From Bradyrhizobium rifense (GTDB lineage Bacteria; Pseudomonadota; Alphaproteobacteria; Rhizobiales; Xanthobacteraceae), in the NCBI RefSeq assembly GCF_008123425.1, contig NZ_VSSS01000051.1, positions 186,001 through 250,000 of the forward strand: 64,000 nt of DNA, in the 5' to 3' direction. Shown here in pieces: positions 16,823 through 25,063 of the stretch. The translations under genes were made by a program, and so were the position numbers. Within the stretch, counting starts at the first letter, position 1. Each line of letters starts with the position of its first letter. A model generated the notes under the pieces. That model saw nothing but the letters and a program-made list of their open reading frames with translations. It searched no databases and was not told where the DNA came from.

Positions 16823-16993
16823 GAACACGTCCCTCTCGTCAGCATGACGGGGTATGATACGCCCGCGCCGCGTCTATAGATATGACGCGGACCTGTCTTG
16901 AGGCTACCGAATCCGCACGCTTCAAATCAATCCGTCCGGACTGGGGCTTTTGCACTGCAATAGATTCAATGACATGACAATTCAGTGACCAAT

Positions 16994-17872
16994 TCAGTGG
17001 CTATGCAGCTGCGCCTCGTGCGGAATCACGCCGTGCCGCTCGAGGCCGCCCTGAGCCAGCCATTCGCCGGTGGCTTCGATCGCACGATCGATATGTTCGC
17101 CGGTGCGCGAGAAATCGTAGGGTGACCCGACCATCGGGCAGAGCGGCGGCACCACGACATATTCGATATCGGGGGCGAGGGCTTCGAGCTCGGCCATCAA
17201 TTGCCGCGCGGTCAGCAGCGTCAGCGCATGCAGGGCATTGGCAACCGCACCGACCGGCGGGCTTGCGACCGCGCAGGCGTGTCCAGCCGGCAGCACGATC
17301 AACCGCTTTGCGCCCATCTTCACCGCAATCCGGACCGGCGTGTTCGAGGAGATCGCACCGTCGGCGAGGAAAAGGTTCCGGTAATGGACCGGCGTGAAGG
17401 CGCCGGGGATCGCGGTCGACGCCAGGATCGCCTCGACCGCCGGGCCATCCGACAGCACCACGCTCTCGCCGGAGACGAAATCGGTGGTGACGATGTGCAG
17501 GGGAAGCTGGGCCTCCTGCAGGTTGCGATAGGGTAGATGATCCTCGATCAGCTTGCGGATGCCGTCATGGGGGATCAGAAAGTCCCGCCGCCACATGAAG
17601 CCGAGCAGGGTCCGCCATGTGACCGGGAAGACGTCGTGGCGCTTCAGGCTGCGCCAGATCGCCTCCAGCCCGAGCACGCCCTTGAGCGAGGGATCGCCGG
17701 CATAATAAGCGCCGTTGATCGCGCCGACGCTGGAGCCGACCACGAGGTCGGCGACGACCCCGTGCTTGGCCAGCGCATGCATCATGCCGACCTGGATCGC
17801 CCCGAAACTGCCGCCGCCCGCCAGCACGTAGGCGGTCGGTCTCGGCGGACGACCATGGTCGATCGCGGACAA
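16994..17872 (-). CDS. patatin-like phospholipase
   Basis: A 292-residue serine lipid acyl hydrolase of the patatin/RssA type. The oxyanion loop AGGGSFG is near residues 18-24, the nucleophile elbow GSSVG near 46-50 and the catalytic Asp in DGAIS near 191. No signal peptide is seen, so it is cytoplasmic or membrane-associated. The best start is a TTG at 17872 about 11 bases after GGGGGAG; no in-frame ATG gives the full oxyanion loop. It may be regulated with the neighbouring ferredoxin reductase gene, 129 bases upstream on the same strand, but no coupling is evident. Confidence 0.84.
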   Translation of the reverse strand: MSAIDHGRPPRPTAYVLAGGGSFGAIQVGMMHALAKHGVVADLVVGSSVGAINGAYYAGDPSLKGVLGLEAIWRSLKRHDVFPVTWRTLLGFMWRRDFLIPHDGIRKLIEDHLPYRNLQEAQLPLHIVTTDFVSGESVVLSDGPAVEAILASTAIPGAFTPVHYRNLFLADGAISSNTPVRIAVKMGAKRLIVLPAGHACAVASPPVGAVANALHALTLLTARQLMAELEALAPDIEYVVVPPLCPMVGSPYDFSRTGEHIDRAIEATGEWLAQGGLERHGVIPHEAQLHSH

Positions 17873-18001
17873 GGCGTGCGCAGCTCCCCCACCTCTCGCA
17901 CCGCAACATCGCCGCGAGATTTCAGCGCGAGCTTATAACAAGCCACGCGCGGGCGACGCCAATAACAAAGTCGGGGGAGGATGGTGAGGGCCGAGCGGCG
18001 A

Positions 18002-18775
18002 CTACCGCTCGACGAACGCCTTCTCGATCACGAAATGGCCGGGCTTGTTGCCGGAGCCTTCGATGAAATCGCGGCCTTCGAACATCACCTTCAGCTCTTC
18101 GAGCATCGCCGGGCTGCCGCACATCATGATGCGGTCGGTTGCGATGTCGAGCGGGCCCTGGCCGATGTCGTTGAATATCTGCTCGGAGCTGATGAGATCG
18201 GTGATGCGGCCGCGGTTGCGGAACGGCTCGCGGGTCACGGTCGGATAATAGATCAGCTTGTCAGCGAGCAGCTCGCCGAACAGCTCGTCCTCGCGCAAAT
18301 TCGCGACCAGCTTCTCGCCATAGGCGAGCTCGGAGACCTGGCGGCAGCCGTGCACCAGCACGATGCTCTCGAACTGGTCATAGACCTCGGGGTCCTTGAT
18401 CAGGCTCGCGAACGGCGCGAGGCCGGTGCCGGTCGAGAGCAGCATCAGCCGCTTGCCGGGGATGAGGTTGTCGGTGATCAGCGTGCCTGTCGCCTTGCGG
18501 CCGACCAGGATGGTGTCGCCTTCCTTGATCTTCTGCAGGCGCGAGGTCAGCGGACCGTCCTGCACCTTGATCGAGAAGAACTCGAGCTCCTCCTCGTGAT
18601 TGGCGCTGGCCATGCTGTAGGCGCGCAGCAGCGGGCGGCCATCGATCTCGAGGCCGATCATCGCGAACTGGCCGTTCTGGAAGCGGAAGCCGGTGTCGCG
18701 CGTGGCGCGGAAGCTGAACAGCGTGTCGGTCCAGTGCTGGACGGAAAGAACCTTCTCTCGGTAAAACGCGCTCAT
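18002..18775 (-). CDS. fpr: ferredoxin/flavodoxin-NADP reductase
   Basis: A 257-residue FAD enzyme that moves electrons between NADPH and ferredoxin or flavodoxin. The FAD-binding RAYSMAS motif is near residues 51-57 and the NADP-binding STGTGLAPF near 113-121; the C-terminal FVIEKAFVER carries the terminal extension typical of the bacterial Fpr subclass. The ATG at 18775 fits the family N-terminus (MSAFYREKV); a longer open frame to 18856 is rejected. In proteobacteria this enzyme supports oxidative-stress defence and supplies electrons to redox enzymes. Confidence 0.93.
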   Translation of the reverse strand: MSAFYREKVLSVQHWTDTLFSFRATRDTGFRFQNGQFAMIGLEIDGRPLLRAYSMASANHEEELEFFSIKVQDGPLTSRLQKIKEGDTILVGRKATGTLITDNLIPGKRLMLLSTGTGLAPFASLIKDPEVYDQFESIVLVHGCRQVSELAYGEKLVANLREDELFGELLADKLIYYPTVTREPFRNRGRITDLISSEQIFNDIGQGPLDIATDRIMMCGSPAMLEELKVMFEGRDFIEGSGNKPGHFVIEKAFVER

Positions 18776-19148
18776 GATTTTCGATATTCCGAATAATTGC
18801 GGTTTTAGGGCAAAAGCGCTGCCCGGCCCTGAAAACGGGGCGGACACCATTGCCATGGCGGAGGATTTCGCGTGTGTGATCTACGCCATTGAGACCAATA
18901 ATCAACCTCGTTCCGGATGCAATTGATGCCGGTCAAAGCGGCATTTGCGGCGGAAATCGCCACATCATTAACGGATCTGCTGTCGCGGGCGCGCAGAGGG
19001 CAATTTCTTTTCCCTTTTGGGCGCAATTGCAGCACTTAATTCCGTCTCGCTCGCGATAATTTCATTAAGAATAGTTCTCACTTTCATCCCGGTTTGGCGC
19101 CGTTTCCCGCATTTTTGCGGCTTTTGGCGACAGGAATGATCGAGGCAC
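18776..19148. other. 373-bp divergent intergenic region
   Basis: This gap separates fpr (minus) from the ATP-grasp gene (plus) and must hold both promoters. It is AT-richer than the flanks (TTCATTAAG, CACTTAATTCC and similar patches near 19035-19075). I see no gene, tRNA or clear inverted repeat; short open frames here lack ribosome sites and family resemblance. Confidence 0.6.
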
Positions 19149-19952
19149 ATGGCAAGCAGTGAACGGATATTCGTCCAGGCCATCAGGAGCTATGGCGCGC
19201 GCCATGGCATCGACGTCGATGTCCGAGCCGGTGGTTGGCTGATCGCGATGCGCCGCGGCGAGATGCGCCGCTTCGCCTTCGGCTACGATATCGGCCTCAA
19301 CAGCGCGATCGCACATCGCCTCGCCAACGACAAATCGGCGACCGCCGAGGCTCTGTCGCTTGCACACGTGCCCTGCATTCCGCATCACCTCTTCCTCAAC
19401 CCGAAGCTGGGCAGGAATGTTGTTGATGCCGCCTGGCGAGAGGCCATGGTTGGGCTGCTTCACGACAATCCGCAAGGCGTGGTGGTGAAGCCCAACGAGG
19501 GGACGTCAGGACGATCGGTCTTCAGGGTGACGACAGAGACGGAGCTCGACCACGCGGCTGGCGAAGTCTTTTCGATGAGCACAGGGCTCGTGATCTCGCC
19601 TTATGTCGAGATCGAGGACGAGGTCCGTGTGATCCTGCTCGATGATGTGCCCCGCGTCGTCTACAGCAAGCTGCGTGGCGCGGATTGGCGGCACAATCTC
19701 GACGCCGGCGCAAAGCCGGTGCTGCTGGAGGACGGCGAGGTCCGCGCGGCCTGCGTCAAACTCGCGACCGATGCCGCAAGCGCCATCGGAATCGCCTTCG
19801 CGTCAATCGACGTGGTGCGCGTAGACGGCGACTGGCGCGTGCTCGAGATCAATTCCGGCGTGATGATGGAAGCGCTGGCGAAGCTGCATCCGGAGCTGGT
19901 TCAGGCGACGTATGATGCGGCGCTGGATCGGGTGTTTGGGAACGAACGTTGA
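19149..19952 (+). CDS. ATP-grasp (RimK-like) ligase family protein
   Basis: A 267-residue cytoplasmic protein with the ATP-grasp fold. Visible are VVVKPNEGTSGRSV (phosphate-binding Lys/Gly loop, near residues 115-128), VISPYVEIEDEVRV in the central sheet and the metal-binding LEINSGVMME near the C-terminus. The N-terminal part (about 40-100) matches the pre-ATP-grasp region. Such enzymes join a carboxylate to an amine through an acyl phosphate. The substrate is unknown. GAGG lies three bases before the ATG, somewhat close. Confidence 0.8.
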   Translation: MASSERIFVQAIRSYGARHGIDVDVRAGGWLIAMRRGEMRRFAFGYDIGLNSAIAHRLANDKSATAEALSLAHVPCIPHHLFLNPKLGRNVVDAAWREAMVGLLHDNPQGVVVKPNEGTSGRSVFRVTTETELDHAAGEVFSMSTGLVISPYVEIEDEVRVILLDDVPRVVYSKLRGADWRHNLDAGAKPVLLEDGEVRAACVKLATDAASAIGIAFASIDVVRVDGDWRVLEINSGVMMEALAKLHPELVQATYDAALDRVFGNER

Positions 19953-19966
19953 GCGCTGATCTATCA

Positions 19967-20099
19967 CCGTCACCCTGAGGCGGCCGCTTCTTCAGCGGCC
20001 CTCGAAGGGCTGTGGCCCGACTGCCAGCTCGGCCGTTCATCCTTCGAGGCTTGCTCAGCGGTGCAAATGCACCGCCGAGCGCGCACCTCAGGATGACGG
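19967..20099. repeat. Bradyrhizobium-type intergenic palindrome, 133 bp
   Basis: Terminal inverted repeats of 14 bp (19967-19980 and 20086-20099) match at 13 positions after reversal. Nested inside are a CCTCGAAGG/CCTTCGAGG pair and a small GCGGTGC-AAAT-GCACCGC hairpin at 20059-20076. The ends, with CCTGAGG and ATGACGG, are of the kind scattered between genes in Bradyrhizobium. It fills the convergent gap after the ATP-grasp gene and may also end transcripts. Confidence 0.8.
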
Positions 20100-20115
20100 A
20101 GACAGACGACCGCCG

Positions 20116-21036
20116 CTAATTATTCGCGCTCGCGGAATCGTCCATCGCCTTGAAGGCTTCTTCCAGTTGCAGCGAGATCGGCACGTTCATTTTCTCGCCG
20201 GTCGGCATCCGCGCGATGAACCATTTGTTGTAGAGCGGCACGAGGTCGTGGTTGGAGCCGAGCTTGCGGAAGGTGCGGTCCACCACGGCGGACAATTGCG
20301 GCTCACCCTTGCGGAACATGATGCCGTAGGGGTCGTAGGACAAATAGTCACCGGTGACGCGGAACTTGTCCTGCGATTTGTGCCGGACAATCAGGCCCGA
20401 GAGCAGAATATCGTCGGTCGCGAAGGCATCGGCCTTGCCGTCGACAAGCATCTGGTACGATTGCTCGTGATCGGCGCCGACGACGATGTTCAATCCCAGC
20501 GACGACTTCTTGTCGGCCGCCTGGATTGCCTGCTCGTTGGTGGTGCCCTTCGTCACCGCGATGGTCTTGCCTTTCAGATCGGTCAGCGACTGGACGCTGG
20601 ACGCCTTCGGCACCATCAGCTTGGTGCCGGCGACGAACATCAGCGGCGAGAAGGCGACGCGCTTGCCGCGCTCGGAATTGGCCGTAGTAGAACCGCATTC
20701 CAGGTCGATCTTGTTCTCGAGCACGGCGTCGATGCGGTCGTCCGAGGTGACCTTGACGTAGTCGATCTTCAGATTGGGATCGTCGACCTCGACGCCGATC
20801 TCCTCGACGATGGCCTCGCAGAGTTCGAGGCTGTAGCCGATCGGGCGGTTGGCCTGATCGAGGAAGGAGAACGGCGGCGAGCTTTCGCGATAGCCGAGCC
20901 GCACGGTGTGTGCGTTCTTGATGGCGAGCAGCGTCGGGCTAAGCCCTTCGCTGCCGCCGGTCTGGGCGGAGGCGCCGGTCGCCAGCAGACACGCTGCCAG
21001 CAACAGGCCGCCCGAAATCGCCGTCAAAGGGCGCAT
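20116..21036 (-). CDS. amino-acid-type periplasmic binding protein (family 3)
   Basis: A 306-residue protein with a signal peptide (LLLAACLLATGASA) and a bilobed type-2 periplasmic binding fold of the glutamate/aspartate GltI group: VRLGYRESSPPFSFLD with ligand-binding aromatic residues, GYSLELCEAI, and IDLECGSTTANSERG. GGGAG lies seven bases before the ATG. It starts 12 bases after the stop of the symporter gene on the same strand, and no ABC permease or ATPase gene accompanies it. Either it serves an ABC system encoded elsewhere or it acts with the symporter. Confidence 0.88.
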   Translation of the reverse strand: MRPLTAISGGLLLAACLLATGASAQTGGSEGLSPTLLAIKNAHTVRLGYRESSPPFSFLDQANRPIGYSLELCEAIVEEIGVEVDDPNLKIDYVKVTSDDRIDAVLENKIDLECGSTTANSERGKRVAFSPLMFVAGTKLMVPKASSVQSLTDLKGKTIAVTKGTTNEQAIQAADKKSSLGLNIVVGADHEQSYQMLVDGKADAFATDDILLSGLIVRHKSQDKFRVTGDYLSYDPYGIMFRKGEPQLSAVVDRTFRKLGSNHDLVPLYNKWFIARMPTGEKMNVPISLQLEEAFKAMDDSASANN

Positions 21037-21048
21037 GCCGCACTCCCG

Positions 21049-22344
21049 TCAGTGGCCGGCCATCGCTGGGACTTCGCCCGGCACCATGTCATCAGGCACA
21101 GCATCGCCCGGTCCCATCGCATGCTCGGGCCCGAGTTCGCCTTCCCACTTCGCCACGACCGAGGTCGCCAGCGTGTTGCCGATCACGTTGGTGGCGCTGC
21201 GGCCCATGTCGAGGAAGGTGTCGATGCCCATGATCATCAACAGCCCCGCCTCGGGGATGTTGAACTGCGACAGCGTCGAGGCGATCACCACAAGGGAGGC
21301 GCGCGGCACGCCGGCGACGCCCTTCGAGGTGATCATCAACGTTGCCAGCATCGCCAGCTGCGTGCCGAGCGGCATGTCGATGTGGTAGCTCTGCGCGATG
21401 AAGATGCTCGCAAAGGTGCAGTACATCATCGTGCCGTCGAGGTTGAAGGAATAGCCAAGCGGCAGCACGAAGCTCGAGATCCGCGACGAGGCGCCGAACT
21501 TGTTCAGTCCTTCCAGGGTCTTCGGATAGGCCGCTTCCGAGCTCGCGGTGGAGAACGCGATCATCAGCGGCTCGCGGATCAGCCGGAGCAAATGGCTGTA
21601 GCGCGGCCCGATCACGATGAAGCCGACGATCACCAGGATGCCCCAGAGGAGGAACAGCGAGAGATAGAAGCCGCCCATGAACACGATGAGCTTCCAGAGC
21701 ACCAGCAGGCCGTTCTTGGCGACCGTTGCGGTGATGGCGGCCCATACCGCGAACGGCGCGAACAGCATCACATAGCTCGTCACCTTCAGCATGATGTGGC
21801 CGAGGTCATCGATCAGCGCCAGGATCTGCTTCGAGCGCTCCGGCAGCGCACCCATCGCCACCGAGAAGAACACGGCGAAGATCACGATCTGGAGGATCTC
21901 GTTCTGCGCCATCGCGTCCGCGATCGAGGTCGGGATCAGATGGGTCAGGAATTTCTCGATCGAGAAGGCGGAAACCGGCAGGCCGGTCGACTGCGCCTTG
22001 TCAGGCAACGTACCCGGGAAGTTGGCGCCGGGCTGGAGCAGGTTGACCATGACGAGGCCGAGCATCAGCGAGACGAAGGAGGCGCTGACGAACCAGCCCA
22101 TGGTCTTGGCGAAGATGCGGCCGAGCTTGGAGCCCGAGCCCATATGGGCGATGCCGCCGACCAGGGTCGCAAACACCAGCGGCGCGATGATCATCTTGAT
22201 CAGGCGCAGGAAGATCACGGCGATCAGGTTGATGGACGAGGCCCAGTCGCCCCGCGTATCGGGCAGGAAATTGTAGATCGCCGAGCCCATGATGATGCCC
22301 AGCACCATCGCGCCTAGAATGTATTGCGTAAACCTGTTCGACAT
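21049..22344 (-). CDS. dicarboxylate/amino acid:cation symporter (DctA/GltP family)
   Basis: A 431-residue inner-membrane transporter of the DAACS family with eight membrane helices and two re-entrant loops. Diagnostic motifs are the serine-rich STASSEAAYP, NLDGT, TSKGVAGVPRA and SATNVIGN, which form the substrate and cation sites. The C-terminal 30 residues form an acidic Pro/Gly/Met-rich tail (GPGDAVPDDMVPGEVP). The ligand could be a C4-dicarboxylate, glutamate or aspartate. The adjacent binding protein points to an acidic amino acid. It is the first gene of a two-gene operon. Confidence 0.9.
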   Translation of the reverse strand: MSNRFTQYILGAMVLGIIMGSAIYNFLPDTRGDWASSINLIAVIFLRLIKMIIAPLVFATLVGGIAHMGSGSKLGRIFAKTMGWFVSASFVSLMLGLVMVNLLQPGANFPGTLPDKAQSTGLPVSAFSIEKFLTHLIPTSIADAMAQNEILQIVIFAVFFSVAMGALPERSKQILALIDDLGHIMLKVTSYVMLFAPFAVWAAITATVAKNGLLVLWKLIVFMGGFYLSLFLLWGILVIVGFIVIGPRYSHLLRLIREPLMIAFSTASSEAAYPKTLEGLNKFGASSRISSFVLPLGYSFNLDGTMMYCTFASIFIAQSYHIDMPLGTQLAMLATLMITSKGVAGVPRASLVVIASTLSQFNIPEAGLLMIMGIDTFLDMGRSATNVIGNTLATSVVAKWEGELGPEHAMGPGDAVPDDMVPGEVPAMAGH

Positions 22345-22554
22345 TAATGACCCCCACTACACCGGCCGCTTCATGATGTCGCAGATATGACAGCGACGCA
22401 ACACGCTTTGCGTGCGATTGCTTGAGCCGGATGTTCCCGTTGCGAAACTGGACGTAGGGATCTAGCCTTCATGCAGCGCACAACGAATGCGGCTTGCTCG
22501 TTTTCTTGGCTACGGCTGCATCAATAATTGTCAAACAGTCGGAGAGGGAACGCC

Positions 22555-23557
22555 ATGACCGGAAGCGTCAATCGTCAAATTCTTCTGGTGGAAAAGCCGA
22601 GCGGCAAGCTCGGCTCCGAACACTTCAAGATGGTTGAAGGTGCAATGCCGGAACCGAAGGACGGCGAGGCCTTGCTGCGCGTGCGTTACATCTCGCTCGA
22701 CGCCGCCAACCGCGCCTGGATGCACGGCGCGACTTATCGTTCAGCCGTGGAGGCCAACAGCGTGATGGCCGGCGGTGGCATTGCCGAGGTCGTCAGCTCG
22801 AAGGCGCCGGAGCTTGCGCCCGGCGACATCGTGTTCGGCGACACCGGCTGGCAGGAATTTGCCGCAGTGCCCGCAAAGCATTTGACGAGAATGCCGAAGC
22901 TCGAGCCGATGACGCATCTGCTCAGTGTGTTCGGCATCGCCGGCCTCACCGCCTATTTCGGCCTGCTCGAGGTCGGCAAACCCAGAGAAGGCGAGACCGT
23001 CGTCGTGTCGGCGGCCGCCGGATCGGTGGGCTCGATCGTCGGACAGATCGCCAAGATCAAGGGATGTCGCGTCATCGGCATCGCCGGCGGCGCGGACAAA
23101 TGCCACTGGCTGACCTCCGAGCTCTGCTTCGATGCAGCAGTCGACTACAAGGACGGTGCAACGTTCAAGGCCCTGCGCGCGGCGGCGCCGAAGGGCATCG
23201 ACGTCTATTTCGACAACGTCGGCGGCGACATTCTGGAAGCCTGTCTGCCGCAGATGAACAATTACGGCCGCATCGCCTGCTGCGGTGCGATCTCGCAATA
23301 TGACGGGGCGCCATCGGCGCACGGCCCGCGCGGCGTGCCCGGCCTGATCGTGGTGAAGCGGCTCGTGATGCAGGGCTTCATCGTGATGGACTACATGAAG
23401 GAGAGCCAGCGCGCGCTCGCCCGATCTCCAGGCGTGGGTCAAGTCCGGCAAGCTGAAGGTGCAGGAAGACATCATCGACGGATTGCAGAACACGCCGAAG
23501 GCGCTGATCGGATTGCTCGCCGGCGAGAACCGCGGCAAGCGCATGGTCAAGCTGTGA
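22555..23557 (+). pseudogene. NADP-dependent oxidoreductase (MDR family), frameshifted
   Basis: A zinc-free medium-chain dehydrogenase/reductase of the CurA/YncB type. The NADP-binding SAAAGSVGSIVGQIAKI lies near residues 150-165, and VYFDNVGGDILEA follows. The ATG at 22555 follows GGAGAGGG. The first frame runs well to MDYMKESQRALA, then changes to an unlikely Arg/His-rich tail. Removing one C from the CCC at 23420-23422 restores the expected ending (LQAWVKSGKLKVQEDIIDG onward to GKRMVKL, stop at 23557). The gene is therefore either a recent frameshift pseudogene or contains a sequencing error. Confidence 0.82.
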
Positions 23558-23713
23558 CGACGTAGTTACGTCGCAATTCCGCAGGTATTATCTACTTGCG
23601 GTAGTGACCAAAGCGGCCAAGATACCGGTCGCGAGGCATCACTCGCGACGATTGCGTTTGCATTACATTTAGAAAAATCATCGGCGTTGCCGACAGGGCA
23701 GGAATTCACCCAG

Positions 23714-24538
23714 ATGTTCAACACGTTGAAACATGTTTCGACGCGAAAGGCGTTGCTCGCCGCAGCACTCTTCGCAACTGCAACAAGCGCATTCGCGCAA
23801 GCGCCGACCGAGGCGCAGAAGAGCGCCATCCGCTCCGCGTGCCGCTCGGATTTCATGGCGCACTGCGCGAGCGTGACGCCCGGCGGCGTTGAAGCGTATC
23901 AATGTTTGCAGAGCCACATGTCGAGCCTGTCGTCGGGATGCCAGACCGCGGTTCGCGCAGTCGAGCCGGCTGCGGCGCCGAAGAGCGAAGCAGCGCCCGC
24001 CAAATCCGAGCCGGCCAAATCTGAACCTGCAAAGACTGAGGCAGCACCGGCTGCCGAGCCTGCGGCGAAGCCGGCTGCAGAAACTGCTCCGAAAGCAGCG
24101 GCGGCCAAGCAGCCGAGCAGCGCGCAAGTTGGGGCGGTCAAGAGCGCGTGCCGCGGCGATTATCCCAAGGTTTGCGCCAGTGTGCCGCCGGGCGGTGCTC
24201 CTGCGCTCGAGTGCCTGGAGAAGAACAAGGCCAAGGTTTCGGCGGCTTGCGCGAAGGCCGTGACCGCCGCGGCCGGTGGCGGCGGCGCAACAGCGACGGC
24301 CGCGCCAGCAGCTGCTGCCGGAGCAGCACCGGCGGCCGCGCCAGCCGTGATCGTATTGCGCCCGCTGCGGCCGCGTGAAGAGCTGTTCATCGTCCGCTCC
24401 GCTTGCGGCGCCGACATCCGCACGCTCTGCGCCGGCGTCCAGCCCGGTGGCGGCCGCATCGTGCAATGCATCGCCAGCAACGCGGCGTCGCTCTCGCCCG
24501 GCTGCAAGGACGTGCTTGCGCCGTTCGCTGCGCGATAA
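23714..24538 (+). CDS. secreted cysteine-rich triple-repeat protein
   Basis: A 274-residue protein with a signal peptide (KALLAAALFATATSAFA/QAP). Three copies of a four-Cys module follow: about residues 37-78 (SACRSDFMAHCASVTPGG), 136-178 (SACRGDYPKVCASVPPGG) and 227-270 (SACGADIRTLCAGVQPGG). Each has spacing C-x(7)-C-x(11)-C and a fourth Cys, like the cysteine-rich GLG1-type repeat family. Ala/Pro/Lys/Glu-rich linkers, including KSEPAKSEPAK, separate them. It is exported and probably disulfide-bonded; the function is unknown. ATG 23714 begins the signal peptide. Confidence 0.82.
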   Translation: MFNTLKHVSTRKALLAAALFATATSAFAQAPTEAQKSAIRSACRSDFMAHCASVTPGGVEAYQCLQSHMSSLSSGCQTAVRAVEPAAAPKSEAAPAKSEPAKSEPAKTEAAPAAEPAAKPAAETAPKAAAAKQPSSAQVGAVKSACRGDYPKVCASVPPGGAPALECLEKNKAKVSAACAKAVTAAAGGGGATATAAPAAAAGAAPAAAPAVIVLRPLRPREELFIVRSACGADIRTLCAGVQPGGGRIVQCIASNAASLSPGCKDVLAPFAAR

Positions 24539-24573
24539 GCGGCGCGCTGCTCACGCTGCCATCAATGGTGAGC

Positions 24574-24597
24574 GGCGCGCGTGAATTTTCGCGCGCC
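24574..24597. terminator. GC hairpin after the Cys-rich gene
   Basis: An 8-bp perfect stem (24574-24581 with 24590-24597) with an 8-base loop, 36 bases after the stop. There is no immediate T run, only scattered T further on, so it may be a weak terminator or a processing stem. Confidence 0.4.
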
Positions 24598-24657
24598 TCT
24601 TGCGATCAATCTTTTGCCGACAACCGATTTCAATCACGACAAGACCGGGAGAAACAC

Positions 24658-24873
24658 ATGCGTGCATTTCTGCTCATCACTTCCGCGCTGCTCGCCTTTG
24701 CGGCGACAATGACGTTCGAGTCGTCTGATGCCAACGCGGTCGTGTGCGCCCGCGGCGTCTACCGCGCCGGTTGCGCCGGACCGAACGGCGCCGTCGTGGT
24801 CCGCAGGCCGGTTCCGGCGGTTCGCTGTACCAGGGTGCTGGTGGACGGGGTCTACGTAAAACGCTGCGTCTGA
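24658..24873 (+). CDS. small secreted protein, Bradyrhizobium-type
   Basis: A 71-residue protein. Residues 1-27 form a signal peptide (MRAFLLITSALLAFAATMTF then SSDANA). The mature part of about 44 residues contains four Cys (VVCARGVYRAGCAGPNG and, near the end, RCTRVLV and KRCV), fitting two disulfides, and a PNGAVVVRRPVP core. A GGGAGA sequence precedes the ATG by seven bases. Paralogues of this kind are frequent in Bradyrhizobium; the role is unknown. Confidence 0.75.
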   Translation: MRAFLLITSALLAFAATMTFESSDANAVVCARGVYRAGCAGPNGAVVVRRPVPAVRCTRVLVDGVYVKRCV

Positions 24874-25029
24874 CGCGCGGGTGGTCAATCCGGCGTAGTT
24901 TGGCTATGATTCGCAGCTGACGGTTTCGGGCACACGCGAAAATTGTGCCCACGGCCGTGCTGCGGCCTGCTACGCCTTTCCGATAATTCCGCTGGCGTGG
25001 GAAGCCGGAGCCCATTAGTCTACCCTGAG

Positions 25030-25049
25030 ATAGTAAGTATACTGTCAAT
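25030..25049. promoter_or_regulatory. operator-like dyad, copy 1 (monooxygenase promoter)
   Basis: ATAGTAAGTATACTGTCAAT lies 15 bases before the TTG start of the monooxygenase gene. It is identical at 17 of 20 positions to the dyad at 29039-29058 before the gentisate dioxygenase gene. It is a likely site for the MarR regulator encoded between the two units. Confidence 0.68.
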
Positions 25050-25063
25050 TAGGGAGGCAGAAT

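Noticed and set aside
20167..22317. A 716-codon plus-strand frame
   Set aside because: It lies antisense to the binding-protein and symporter genes; its His/Arg/Asp-rich translation is the usual product of the complement of high-GC coding sequence.
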